From: Bacteroidota bacterium
GTDB lineage: Bacteria; Bacteroidota; Bacteroidia; Bacteroidales; Prolixibacteraceae
Direction: 5' to 3'
Length of the DNA: 27,349 nt
Assembly: GCA_030691295.1 (NCBI GenBank)
Contig: JAUYEQ010000030.1
Span: forward strand, 1-27,349
Shown: one piece after another, positions 1 through 8,300 of the stretch
Position numbering within the stretch: the stretch's first letter is position 1
How the letters are laid out: each line of letters starts with the position of its first letter
The notes under the pieces: model-generated
Databases searched by the model: none
What the model was told of the DNA's origin: nothing
What the model saw: only the letters and a program-made list of their open reading frames with translations
Made by a program: the position numbers and the translations under genes

Positions 1-849
1 GATGCACTTTATACACCACTCGAAACCGATTGGCTTGGTGGTGCTACTTATGTCTCAATTGCTGCCGATGCCACCAACTTCCCTGCAAGCATTGCCGGTA
101 GCCTGAGTATTATTTCAGCTTTGGGCGCCAGCGTTGAAAAAATATTGAGTGGTTACCAAAGTCTTCTTGACGCTGAACTTTTTTATGAAAGTCAGGCAGA
201 GCAAGCAGTTTTCGCATCACACAGTTTCTTTCACGGAGTTAAAGACAAAGTAGTTGAGCACATGCGCACCATGCCTCCATCGGGCAGTGTTGCAGGCGTT
301 TACTCGGCTGTAGACCGCACCCGTGGTGTATGGAAAGCACCGGCCAACGTAAGTGTAAATTCTATCATTGGTCCGGTTGTTAAAATTGACAGCCGCGATC
401 AGGAAGACCTGAATGTTCACACAACCGGAAAATCTGTTAACGCTATTCGTGCTTTTACCGGAAAAGGAACGCTGGTATGGGGCTCTCGAACATTGGCCGG
501 AAACGACAATGAATGGCGGTATGTTCCGGTACGGAGGTTTTTCATCATGGTGGAAGAAAGCACAAAAAAAGCTACGGAACCATTTGTATTTGAGCCCAAC
601 GATGCCAACACCTGGGTGAAAGTCCGATCAATGATAGAAAATTTCCTGATACTGCAATGGCGGGCGGGTGCCCTTCAGGGTGCAAAGCCTGATCAGGCCT
701 TTTTTGTAAATGTCGGGCTTGGCGAAACCATGACTGAACTCGATATTCTTGAAGGCAGAATGATCGTAGAAATTGGGATGGCGGTTGTACGTCCAGCCGA
801 ATTCATCATTCTTCGTTTCAGTCACAAGATGCTTTCAAGCAACATTTAA
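1..849 (+). CDS. Contractile tail sheath protein, C-terminal part (5' end outside window)
   Basis: The open frame runs from base 1 without a convincing start, so the gene begins upstream; 282 residues are visible. This is the sheath subunit that contracts around the inner tube and drives it through the target membrane. The C-terminal half shows the signature of the phage/eCIS sheath family: a Gly-Val-Tyr-x-x-x-Asp-x-x-Arg-Gly-Val-Trp-Lys-Ala-Pro-Ala stretch, an isolated Asn-Ala-Ile-Arg segment followed by Gly-Thr-Leu-Val-Trp-Gly-Ser-Arg-Thr-Leu, then Trp-Arg-Tyr-Val-Pro-Val-Arg-Arg, and a terminal domain ending in a short beta segment. The two tube genes directly downstream fit. eCIS loci often have two or three sheath paralogues (Afp2-4), so others may lie upstream. 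The TTG at 121 is internal and not a start. Family assignment is firm; which sheath paralogue it is cannot be told. Confidence 0.93.
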   Translation, partial: DALYTPLETDWLGGATYVSIAADATNFPASIAGSLSIISALGASVEKILSGYQSLLDAELFYESQAEQAVFASHSFFHGVKDKVVEHMRTMPPSGSVAGVYSAVDRTRGVWKAPANVSVNSIIGPVVKIDSRDQEDLNVHTTGKSVNAIRAFTGKGTLVWGSRTLAGNDNEWRYVPVRRFFIMVEESTKKATEPFVFEPNDANTWVKVRSMIENFLILQWRAGALQGAKPDQAFFVNVGLGETMTELDILEGRMIVEIGMAVVRPAEFIILRFSHKMLSSNI

Positions 850-903
850 ATAAAATATCATTTTCCTGAAAAATAAATTATTCACAAATAAAAATTTACT
901 GTT

Positions 904-1335
904 ATGGCAAATTATCCATTACCGAAATTTCATTTCCAGGTCGAATGGGGCGGTACCCGGATCGGCTTTACCGAAGTTACAGGCCTGACCATCGAAAACG
1001 AGGTGATCGAATACCGCGAAGGAAGCAGTCCTGAATACAACAAAACCAAAATGCCGGGATTGCATAAATTCGGCAACATTACCCTCAAGCGTGGCACCTT
1101 TGCAAACGACAACGAGTTTTTCAACTGGCTGAATACGGTAAAACTCAACACCATTGAGCGCAGAGATCTTATTATTAACCTACTAAACGAAAATCATGAA
1201 CCGGTAGTGGTTTATAAGGTGAAGCAGGCATGGCCAGTTAAAATTCAAGCTCCTGACATGAAAAGCGATGCCAACGAGGCCGCCATCGAAAGCCTCGAAC
1301 TTGCACACGAAGGTCTGGTAATTCAAAACGGTTAA
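904..1335 (+). CDS. Inner tube protein, gp19/Afp1-like (first copy)
   Basis: A 143-residue member of the T4 gp19-like phage tail tube family, which stacks as hexamers to form the inner tube pushed out on contraction. Visible marks are the opening Pro-x-x-Phe-His-Phe-x-Val-x-Trp, the Gly-Phe-x-Glu-Val-(Thr/Ser)-Gly-Leu segment near residue 25, Gly-Asn-Ile-Thr-Leu-Lys-Arg-Gly near residue 58, and a closing Ala-Ala-Ile-Glu-Ser-Leu-Glu-Leu-Ala-His-Glu-Gly-Leu strand. Length is normal for the family. It follows the sheath gene after 54 AT-rich bases and precedes a second tube gene by 9 bases. The closing His-Glu-Gly segment is typical of the main tube protein (Afp1-like), so I take this as the bulk tube subunit; that paralogue choice is inference. 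Confidence 0.93.
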   Translation: MANYPLPKFHFQVEWGGTRIGFTEVTGLTIENEVIEYREGSSPEYNKTKMPGLHKFGNITLKRGTFANDNEFFNWLNTVKLNTIERRDLIINLLNENHEPVVVYKVKQAWPVKIQAPDMKSDANEAAIESLELAHEGLVIQNG

Positions 1336-1344
1336 TCTTAAAAC

Positions 1345-1797
1345 ATGGCTGATTCAGCTCGAAATTATCCACCGGTTGGGTTTCATTTCAAGGTGGTATT
1401 TACAGGTATTGGAAATAGCGATATCGACAGCCGGTTCCAATCGGTTTCAGGTCTCAACATGGAATTAGATACTGAATCGAAAAAGGAAGGTGGCGAAAAT
1501 CGATACGAACATGTGTTGCCGGTACGCGCCAAATATCCAATACTTGTTCTGAAACGCGGTCTGGTAAAAGACTCGGACTTGCTGACCACATGGTGCAATG
1601 ATGCCTTTCAGTCACTCATTATCAATCCGGTTGACCTGACCATTTCGCTGTTAAATGAAACCCACGAACCGCTGATGACCTGGAATGTGAAACATGCCTG
1701 GCCAAAAAAGTGGAGCCACAGCGATTTGAATGCTGAGCAAACCGCACTGGCCATCGAAACTTTTGAGTTGCAATATCAATATTTTACCCTTACGTAA
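1345..1797 (+). CDS. Inner tube protein, gp19/Afp5-like (second copy)
   Basis: A second tube protein of 150 residues, a clear paralogue of the gene just before it. It shares the Pro-x-x-Phe-His-Phe-Lys-Val opening, the Ser-Val-Ser-Gly-Leu segment, the Leu-Lys-Arg-Gly turn and the Leu-x-x-Glu-Thr-x-Glu-Pro plus His-Ala-Trp-Pro-Lys-Lys-Trp segments, and it ends in an Ile-Glu-Thr-Phe-Glu-Leu-x-Tyr-x-Tyr strand. It differs by an insertion near residues 22-30 and by its aromatic C-terminus. In Afp/PVC particles a distinct tube paralogue (Afp5) forms the layer joining the tube to the spike and baseplate. The position next to the LysM and VgrG genes makes that role likely here, but this is inferred from order only. 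Confidence 0.91.
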   Translation: MADSARNYPPVGFHFKVVFTGIGNSDIDSRFQSVSGLNMELDTESKKEGGENRYEHVLPVRAKYPILVLKRGLVKDSDLLTTWCNDAFQSLIINPVDLTISLLNETHEPLMTWNVKHAWPKKWSHSDLNAEQTALAIETFELQYQYFTLT

Positions 1798-1807
1798 ATT
1801 AATCGGA

Positions 1808-1984
1808 ATGCCAATAGAAATCCGGGAACTGAACATCAAGGTGAGCGTAAGTCAGAACCAGCAGGAGCAGGACAGTGCGCCTTCAGCTGGGAGCCCTGCC
1901 GGTGCTGTGCCTGACAAGGATGAAATTATTTCTGAATGTGTTGAGCAAGTGATGGAATTGTTAAAACTGAAAAACGATCGCTGA
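1808..1984 (+). CDS. Small DUF5908/Afp6-like eCIS protein
   Basis: A 58-residue protein starting at the ATG 10 bases after the tube stop; the frame is open further upstream, but that part overlaps the tube gene and makes no sense as protein. It begins Met-Pro-Ile-Glu-Ile-Arg-Glu-Leu-x-Ile-Lys-Val-x-Val, the typical opening of the small DUF5908 family found between tube and LysM genes in eCIS loci. It then has a Gln/Ser/Ala/Pro/Gly-rich spacer (about residues 17-36) and a C-terminal amphipathic helix ending in Glu-Leu-Leu-Lys-Leu-Lys. Its stop overlaps the next start (TGATG), so translation is probably coupled. The exact role is not known to me. Confidence 0.8.
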   Translation: MPIEIRELNIKVSVSQNQQEQDSAPSAGSPAGAVPDKDEIISECVEQVMELLKLKNDR

Positions 1985-2655
1985 TGGCTAACAATGTATC
2001 GAAGCTAAAGATCTACTCCTACGCGGATGCCGACAGAAAAAGCTCTGACGCTAACATGGAGGTATTGGTTAATCCTGAAAGCTATTCACAAAAAATCACC
2101 GTGAAGTTCTCGGAAAAACAAGCTCCGGGAACAACCGCCAAGATGCCAAAGTTCAGCAAAATGGAGCCTCAAAAGCTCGATTTCGAATTGCTCTTTGACA
2201 GTACGGGTGTGATAAATGGCGTGAGGGACGAAACAAATGGAGTAGAATCTGAACTCGCGAAGTTTAAAAAACTGGTGCTCGAATACAAGGGTGACAAACA
2301 CCGTCCGCGTTTTTTAAGCATTTACTGGGGAACGCTCAAATTCGACTGCTGCCTTGAAAGCCTTGACATTACCTACAAACTTTTCCGTTCCGACGGGCTT
2401 CCGTTAAGAGCATTGGCAAAGGTTGGATTCATTGGTTCCATGGACGATACCAAACGGGTGAACAAGGAAAATTCTCAATCACCCGATCTGACTCATGTTC
2501 GAACAGTGAATGAAGGTGACACACTCCCGTTGATGTCTTTTCAGGTATATGGCGATTCGAAATATTATATTGAAGTGGCAAAAGCCAACGGTTTAAATGA
2601 TTTCAGGAATTTAAAGACAGGACAAAAAATCAAGTTTCCGCCAATCGAAAAGTAA
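1984..2655 (+). CDS. CIS tube-baseplate adaptor with LysM domain, Afp7-like
   Basis: A 223-residue protein with two parts. Residues 1-160 match the N-terminal domain of contractile injection system tube/LysM proteins: an Asn-Pro-Glu-Ser-Tyr-Ser-Gln-Lys-Ile segment near 30, a Leu-Asp-Phe-Glu-Leu-Leu-Phe-Asp strand near 64-72 and a Leu-Arg-Ala-x-Ala-x-Val-Gly-Phe strand near 141-149. Residues about 170-219 form a LysM domain, with Val-x-Glu-Gly-Asp-Thr-Leu near 175-181 and a terminal Leu-Lys-Thr-Gly-Gln-Lys-Ile-Lys-Phe-Pro-Pro. In Afp/PVC the equivalent links the tube to the spike or wedge, like phage T4 gp53 or Mu/P2 gpX-type proteins. It starts inside the previous stop codon and ends one base before the VgrG-like start, so the three genes are tightly packed. 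Confidence 0.9.
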   Translation: MANNVSKLKIYSYADADRKSSDANMEVLVNPESYSQKITVKFSEKQAPGTTAKMPKFSKMEPQKLDFELLFDSTGVINGVRDETNGVESELAKFKKLVLEYKGDKHRPRFLSIYWGTLKFDCCLESLDITYKLFRSDGLPLRALAKVGFIGSMDDTKRVNKENSQSPDLTHVRTVNEGDTLPLMSFQVYGDSKYYIEVAKANGLNDFRNLKTGQKIKFPPIEK

Positions 2656-2656
2656 A

Positions 2657-4408
2657 ATGGCACAACCCAGAAACATAGCAACCGCAAGGCCGGCCAGTGT
2701 TGTAACTTCGGTTATTAAAATTGAAGGCAACGAAATTGCAAGGACATTCCAGGTAGATTCGATCACTGTGACCAAAGAGATCAATCGAATTCCCTGGGCA
2801 AAAGTAATCTTGTTAGATGGATCTGCTTCGAGTGAAAATTTTCAGGCCGGCAACGATGCTTTGTTTATTCCGGGCAAAAAAATTGAGGTCAAATGTGGCT
2901 ACCAGAGCGATAATAATACGATTTTCAAAGGCATCATCGTTAAAATGAGCATTAAAATTCGTGCAGGTGGGGCATCAATGCTGATACTTGAATGTCGCGA
3001 CGAAACCGTAAAAATGACCATTGGCCGGAAGAGCAAATATTTTTTGGAAGTGAAAGACAGCGACATCATCTCGCAAATAGCTGGTACTTACAGCGGTTTA
3101 ATTACCACTGTTGAAGCGACTAAAGTCACACACAAAGAAGCGATTCAATATGATTGTACTGATTGGGATTTTGTGGTTGCCCGCGCCGAGGCCAATGGAA
3201 AAATTTGTTTTACTGATGATGGCCAATTGAACGTAAAAGCGCCCCAGTTATCGCAATCGGCAGTGCTTTCGCTCCTGTATGGCGCTACAATGCTGGAACT
3301 TGACGCTGAGATTGATGCGCGTCACCAGTTGAAAAACGTTACTTCAAAATCGTGGAGTTATGCCGATCAGCAAATCGTTGAAATAGAAGCTGCCGACCCC
3401 AGCGTTGCGCTTAACGGAAACCCCACCAGTTCTGACCTTGCAAATGTTATCGGGCTCGATAAATTTATCCTGAATCATGGTGGGAAGGTAGAAGAAAATG
3501 AATTGCAGGCATGGGGCGATGCGTTTTTGCTGAAACGGCAGCTGGCGAAAGTTCGCGGACGGGTGAAATGCAAAGGGGTACACACAGTAAAACCCGGAAT
3601 GATCATTGAACTTGGCGGTGTGGGCGATCGCTTCAACGGGAAGGCTTTTGTAAGCGCAGTGCAGCATTTTGTGGCGGCTGGCGACTGGCAATTGAATATT
3701 CAGTTCGGTGTCGATCCGGAATGGTTTACTGAAACAAACAACATTAATGATAAACCCTCCGCCGGGCTCCTTGCTGCCGTTCACGGATTGCAGACCGGCA
3801 TTGTTACTCAATTGGAAAGTGATCCGGATGGAGAAAACCGCATTAAAGTACGAATGCCGATTATCAGCAGTAGCGACGACGGAATTTGGGCACGGATTTC
3901 AACTTTGGATGCCGGAAAAGAGCGTGGTTCCTTCTTTTTGCCTGAAATAGGTGATGAAGTAATTGTCGGGTTCATCAACGATGATCCGCGTGACGCGGTT
4001 GTTCTAGGCATGGTGCACAGCAGTAAGCTGCCTGCTCCTTTGACGGCAGAGGACACCAATCACAAAAAGGGATTTACTACCCGAAGTAAGATGAAAATGA
4101 TTTTCGATGATGAAAAAAAATCTTTCACACTTGAAACTCCGGCAGGAAAAAAAATAATTGTGGATGAAGATGCCGGTGAGATCAAAATAATGGACGAGAA
4201 TGATAACAAGTTGGTGATGGACAGCAATGGCATCCTCATACAGAGCAAAGGAAAAATTGAAATGAAAGCAACGCAGGATTTGAAAATGGAAGGATTAAAT
4301 GTGGAGATGAAAGCACAAGCCAAATTCGCAGCCGAAGCGTCAGCAGCCGCCGAAGTGAAAGCAAGTGGGTCACTGACGTTAAAAGGCGCTACAGTAATGA
4401 TCAACTGA
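2657..4408 (+). CDS. VgrG-like spike protein (gp27-gp5 type), Afp8-like
   Basis: The 583-residue central spike of the machine. Residues 1 to about 365 resemble the gp27-like hub, which forms the trimer beneath the tube. Residues about 370-465 are the gp5-type OB fold, with Gly-Ile-Val-Thr-x-Leu near its start, Arg-Ile-Lys-Val-Arg-Met-Pro and Phe-x-Leu-Pro-Glu-Ile-Gly-Asp-Glu-Val-Ile-Val-Gly-Phe, then Asp-Pro-Arg-Asp-Ala-Val-Val-Leu-Gly-Met. From about residue 480 to the end, short alternating Ile/Leu/Met and charged segments look like the beta-helical needle, ending in an Ala/Glu/Lys-rich stretch and Leu-Lys-Gly-Ala-Thr-Val-Met-Ile-Asn. No extra enzymatic domain is fused to the C-terminus. 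The PAAR tip gene is the next gene, after a repeat-filled gap. Confidence 0.94.
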   Translation: MAQPRNIATARPASVVTSVIKIEGNEIARTFQVDSITVTKEINRIPWAKVILLDGSASSENFQAGNDALFIPGKKIEVKCGYQSDNNTIFKGIIVKMSIKIRAGGASMLILECRDETVKMTIGRKSKYFLEVKDSDIISQIAGTYSGLITTVEATKVTHKEAIQYDCTDWDFVVARAEANGKICFTDDGQLNVKAPQLSQSAVLSLLYGATMLELDAEIDARHQLKNVTSKSWSYADQQIVEIEAADPSVALNGNPTSSDLANVIGLDKFILNHGGKVEENELQAWGDAFLLKRQLAKVRGRVKCKGVHTVKPGMIIELGGVGDRFNGKAFVSAVQHFVAAGDWQLNIQFGVDPEWFTETNNINDKPSAGLLAAVHGLQTGIVTQLESDPDGENRIKVRMPIISSSDDGIWARISTLDAGKERGSFFLPEIGDEVIVGFINDDPRDAVVLGMVHSSKLPAPLTAEDTNHKKGFTTRSKMKMIFDDEKKSFTLETPAGKKIIVDEDAGEIKIMDENDNKLVMDSNGILIQSKGKIEMKATQDLKMEGLNVEMKAQAKFAAEASAAAEVKASGSLTLKGATVMIN

Positions 4409-4410
4409 AA

Positions 4411-4443
4411 GAGGCCTCCCACAACCCCTCCGAAGGAGGGGAG
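4411..4443 (-). repeat. GC-rich palindromic repeat, copy 1 (reverse orientation)
   Basis: It lies 3 bases after the VgrG-like stop. It contains a perfect hairpin, CCCCTCC (4425-4431), loop GAA, GGAGGGG (4435-4441). Its reverse complement aligns with the two copies at 4514-4550 and 4624-4659. No run of T follows, so it is not a classic terminator, though the hairpin might protect or attenuate the transcript. Confidence 0.7.
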
Positions 4444-4513
4444 ATTAAGAACGCAACTTTCAACGTTAACACGAAATACGATGAACAAACAACAAACATC
4501 CGCACCGCTTTTT

Positions 4514-4550
4514 GAGCCCTCCCCCTGTGAGGAGGGTTGGGGTGGGGCTC
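4514..4550 (+). repeat. GC-rich palindromic repeat, copy 2
   Basis: A 37-base element bounded by the inverted ends GAGCCC and GGGCTC, with an internal CCTCCCCC / GGAGGG pairing. It matches the copy at 4624-4659 at most positions, with differences mainly around the loop. Short C/G-rich palindromes like this are, from general knowledge, scattered in intergenic regions of many Bacteroidota genomes. Confidence 0.75.
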
Positions 4551-4566
4551 ATAAGAAAACAAAAAA

Positions 4567-4606
4567 TAACCAATGATGAATAACCAATTTCCAATAACCA
4601 ATGACT
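4567..4606 (+). repeat. 14-base tandem repeat (TAACCAATnnnnAA type)
   Basis: Units start at 4567, 4581 and 4595 with a 14-base period. Each begins TAACCAAT; the variable part is GATGAA, TTCCAA and then GACTC. It lies between copies 2 and 3 of the GC-rich palindrome and does not overlap any supported gene. Such ATAACCAAT-type runs are common intergenic filler in Bacteroidota (general knowledge). Confidence 0.6.
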
Positions 4607-4623
4607 CTGATCAGAGCATTCTT

Positions 4624-4659
4624 GCTCCCTCCCCCTTTGGGGAGGGTTGGGGAGGGGCT
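4624..4659 (+). repeat. GC-rich palindromic repeat, copy 3, ending 5 bases before the PAAR start
   Basis: This is the same element as at 4514-4550, with ends GCTCCC and GGGGCT and an internal CCCCCTTTGGGG palindrome. Its right arm lies just before the ATG of the PAAR gene and so forms that gene's 5' leader. Confidence 0.75.
4651..4657 (+). promoter_or_regulatory. Possible Shine-Dalgarno-like GGAGGGG supplied by the repeat
   Basis: GGAGGGG ends 7 bases before the ATG at 4665, a normal ribosome-binding spacing, and is part of repeat copy 3. Most other starts in this window have only A-rich leaders, as expected where Shine-Dalgarno pairing is little used, so real function is uncertain. The left arm of the same repeat could pair with it and hide it. 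Confidence 0.3.
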
Positions 4660-4664
4660 TACCC

Positions 4665-4958
4665 ATGCCTTTAGCCGCAAGAATAACAGACATGCATACC
4701 TGCCCGATGGTGAATCCGGGGCCGGTTCCACACGTTGGAGGTCCGGTATTGCCACCCGGTGCGACTACCGTATTGATTGGCGGACTACCCGCAGCAACGG
4801 TTGGTGACATGTGTGTTTGTACCGGTCCGCCGGATACGATTGCCGCCGGATCGGGAACAGTACTAATCGGTGGAAAACCGGCAGCCCGCATGGGCGACAG
4901 CACAGCGCACGGCGGAGTTATTGTGGCAGGCTGCGCAACTGTGATAATTGGAGGATAA
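4665..4958 (+). CDS. PAAR-type spike tip protein, Afp10-like
   Basis: A 97-residue PAAR-repeat protein that caps the VgrG-like needle with a metal-stabilised cone. It shows Met-Pro-Leu-Ala-Ala-Arg-Ile-Thr-Asp at the start, the metal-site residues His11, Cys13, His23, Cys50 or Cys52 and His82, and repeated Thr-Val-Leu-Ile-Gly-Gly-x-Pro-Ala-Ala units at about 35-44 and 65-74. It closes with Ala-Thr-Val-Ile-Ile-Gly-Gly. The ATG at 4665 is chosen because the family begins here; a TTG at 4647 in the same frame lies inside the GC-rich repeat and would only add repeat-encoded residues. Length is typical and no toxin domain is fused. Here PAAR precedes the gp25 gene, the reverse of the Serratia afp9-afp10 order. 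Confidence 0.94.
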   Translation: MPLAARITDMHTCPMVNPGPVPHVGGPVLPPGATTVLIGGLPAATVGDMCVCTGPPDTIAAGSGTVLIGGKPAARMGDSTAHGGVIVAGCATVIIGG

Positions 4959-4970
4959 AAAATAATAAAT

Positions 4971-5393
4971 ATGGAAACAGACAATGCATTTCTTGGACGT
5001 GGCTGGGGTTTTCCGCCAACATTCGACAAAGCCTCGAAGAGCGTTGGTATGCTCGAGGAAGAGGCTGATATTGAAAGCAGTCTGGAGATACTGTTATCCA
5101 CGAGGTTGGGCGAACGGATTATGCAGCCCAACTATGGTTGCAACCTTGATGATATGGTTTTTGAAGCCATGAACCTGACCATGCTTACCTATCTGAAAGA
5201 CCTGGTAGAAAATTCAATACTCTACTTTGAACCGCGCATTGACCTTGATGCTGTTAGAATTGATACAGCACGGGATCTTGAAGGTATGCTCCTCATTATC
5301 GTTGACTATACAATTCGAACGACCAATTCCAGATTCAATTTTGTTTTTCCATTTTATAAAAATGAGGGTTCTAATTTACCTCTTAAACGATAA
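4971..5393 (+). CDS. gp25-like baseplate wedge protein, Afp9-like
   Basis: A 140-residue member of the GPW/gp25 family, a conserved wedge component next to the sheath-baseplate junction. Visible marks are Phe-Leu-Gly-Arg-Gly-Trp-Gly-Phe-Pro-Pro-x-Phe at the N-terminus and Glu-x-Asp-Ile-x-x-Ser-Leu-x-Ile-Leu-Leu-Ser-Thr near residues 31-44. The family's Gly-Glu-Arg-Ile-Met-Gln-Pro-x-Tyr-Gly-Cys segment follows at 47-57, and a C-terminal Leu-Leu-Ile-Ile-Val-Asp-Tyr strand comes later. The gene starts 12 bases after PAAR and stops 2 bases before the baseplate J-like gene, in an A-rich leader. Confidence 0.93.
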   Translation: METDNAFLGRGWGFPPTFDKASKSVGMLEEEADIESSLEILLSTRLGERIMQPNYGCNLDDMVFEAMNLTMLTYLKDLVENSILYFEPRIDLDAVRIDTARDLEGMLLIIVDYTIRTTNSRFNFVFPFYKNEGSNLPLKR

Positions 5394-5395
5394 AA

Positions 5396-8300
5396 ATGGC
5401 ACTCAACTGCAACAAAAAACATCCACTTCAGCATGATGGCACCAGCCAGCAACAGCGTTTTCTTGAAGCGCTGGAACCCGGATATGCCAAAATTCATGAG
5501 TTTAGCCTTCGCGACTGGATGCGCTTTGCATATCACTTCGCGACTAATCTGAATTATTTCAGCATAAAGGATGATAAAAAACCCGATGGAAACTGGCAGG
5601 CATTCATGAAGGCCGAAAGCGAGATCGAATCCTATCTCAAAGATGCTGCACTGGTTGAAGGTGAGGATTGGATACCTGCCGATGAACGTGAAAAGATATT
5701 GAAACGTGAGCCGCAAGCCAACTTCGAGCCGCATCTTGCACTTTTCCTCAGTTTCCTGAAATTGCTGAAATTTCCACAGGAACAGATGAATGGTTTTACC
5801 AAAAGGCATCTCGATTTTTACTACACAAGAGTATTGCAGTTAAGCAAGCAGGCTGCTGTTCCAGACCGTGTTCACCTGATTCTGGAACTCGCAAAAAATG
5901 CAAACGAAGAAATATTAAAAGCGGATTCGGTACTTGATGCCGGGAAAGACGGAAACGGTAAACCGTTGAGGTATGTTACTTCCGAAGAAATTGTGGTAAA
6001 CACGGCACAAGTGGCTCTCCTGAAAAGCATATTCCATAAGGCAGGATCGGTTGTGCGATATGCTGAAAAAACGAATTCTTCCGATGGACTTGGCACCGAA
6101 TTCAAGGAAGACAACCCGAATTGGCAAGCGCTTGGAAACGAGAACTGGCCGGCTGCCCATTTGGGTTTTGCACTTGCTTCGTCGGTATTGTTGCTAAAAG
6201 AAGGAATCCGTAAGATTACGGTTTCGCTCACGTTGAATTTTCCAGACAATCAATCGCTTCCCCAAAAAGCGCAATTGCAGTCGCAGCTTAAAATATTCCT
6301 CACCGGAGAGAAAGACTGGGTTCAGGCTACCAATCTCGATGTGACCACTGTACCTGCTTCGGCCACCGGCAAACTTGAATTCACGGTAACCATTGCTGAA
6401 GCGGAAAAAGCCATTGTTCCATACAATCCAGCCATTCACAAGGAACGAATGAATACCAATTTACCCATACTCAGGGTACTGACAGACACTGGCAACAGTG
6501 ATGGTTATGTAGTATATGCATCGTTGGCAAGAGCAGTAATTACGGAAACAACTATTTCAGTAGATGTTACAGGTGCCAAAGATCTGGCGCTTGAAAATGA
6601 CAATGGCAAACTCGATCCGTCGAAACCATTTTTCCCATTTGGGCCTGTTCCGGTTAAAGGTTCTAACTTTTTTGTAGGAAGTACAGAGATTTTTCAAAAG
6701 GAATGGCAGGAAATTAAACTCAACCTCACGTGGAAAGACAAACCGGCAGATTTTGAAGAACTGTATAAGGCTTACCGTTCGCAGTTTATAATCGGCGGAA
6801 GCAGCGACTATACGCTTACAACAACACCAGCAAGCCTGACAGGCAATGCTATTGTTACGGGAGATGAATATTTCACAATCACATCACGATATATAAAAAA
6901 TAATAGTTGGTTCCCCCAATCCGGAATAAATCAAAATCTTTTTGACAGCCCGGTTGTAGTTAATCGTGATGCTTCAGATTCAGCTGTTGCACCTGCACCA
7001 GTTATCTCGCCCGTGCTCCTGCAAAAAGGCATTGATGTCAACAAAGCTGTTCTGCAAAATTATCTGACTCCGCAAGCGGTTTCAATGGCAGGAAAGATTC
7101 AACCTATATCGGCCAGATTCGAAGTGGCAAATTTTAACCCCGGATTCCAGGTACCGCAAACAAGCACCGAGGCTTTCAGTCCAACGACTAAAGCCAATTT
7201 TTTGAGGCTAAGTCTTGTGAATGATTTTCTTCACGAACACTATGCCAGGCTGATTACTTTGGCCATGATAGCCAAATCCAAGCCAAGTAGTCCGGACGTG
7301 CTGATGCCAAATGCACCTTACACACCGGTTATCACTTCATTCACGGTAGATTACAAAGCCAAAGCAACCAATACGTTTTCGTTTGGGTTGAGTACCACGC
7401 CACAAAGCAAGCTCGATAATTTTACGGCACGGAAGGTTCAGCTTTTTCATGAACATCCTTTCGGACAAACCGAACAGCATGTATTTCTGAAAGAGCAATG
7501 TGATTTTATCGATCCAACTTCAAAACGCGATATTGCACTCGTTCCTGAATATTCGCCTGAAGGAGAGTTTTACATTGGTTTACAGAATGCGCAGCCTTCA
7601 AGCATCGTTAACTTGCTTTTTCAGATGGTGGAAGGAAGCGAGAACCCACTTGCACCCACATTTACCGGCGATAAAAAGATGGAATGGTTCGCCCTTTCAA
7701 ACAACGAGTGGAAAGCGCTGAACAGAGATTTTATCACAGGCGATACTACCAATAACCTGCTTCGTCCGGGCATCGTGAAAATTACACTTCCGGCAGAGGC
7801 AAACAGCAGCAACACCTTGCTAGATGCCGGGCTTTTCTGGATAAAAGCACAGTTGCCCGTTGGATTGACAAGCACTTCGATCTGCAAAATGACCGGAGTA
7901 CACGCTCAAGCTGTTGAAGCAGTTTTCAGCAACAATGACAATGAACTTTCCCATTTAATTACCTCGCTTCCCGCCGGAACGATCAAAAAATTCATTGAGA
8001 AACCTGCACTCATCAAGGGAATAAGCCAGCCTTACGCATCATTTGGCGGAGTAGATACCGAAAATGAACATTCATTCTATTTAAGGGTGAGCGAAAGGCT
8101 GCGCCACAAACAGCGCGCAGTGAATATCTGGGATTACGAACGTATTGTATTGCAAGCTTTTCCGGCAGTTTTTAAGGTCAAATGCCTGAGTCATACCTCC
8201 ATTTTAAAGGAAGATGGAACGCCTGATTACTTCGAAATCTCACCAGGGTTTGTATCGCTGATCGTGATTCCCGATATCAGGAATAAAAACAGTTTTGACC

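Noticed and set aside
4466..5131. 221-residue open frame on the minus strand
   Set aside because: It is the mirror of the PAAR and gp25-like genes plus the GC-rich repeats, and its Pro/Thr/Ser-rich translation resembles no protein.
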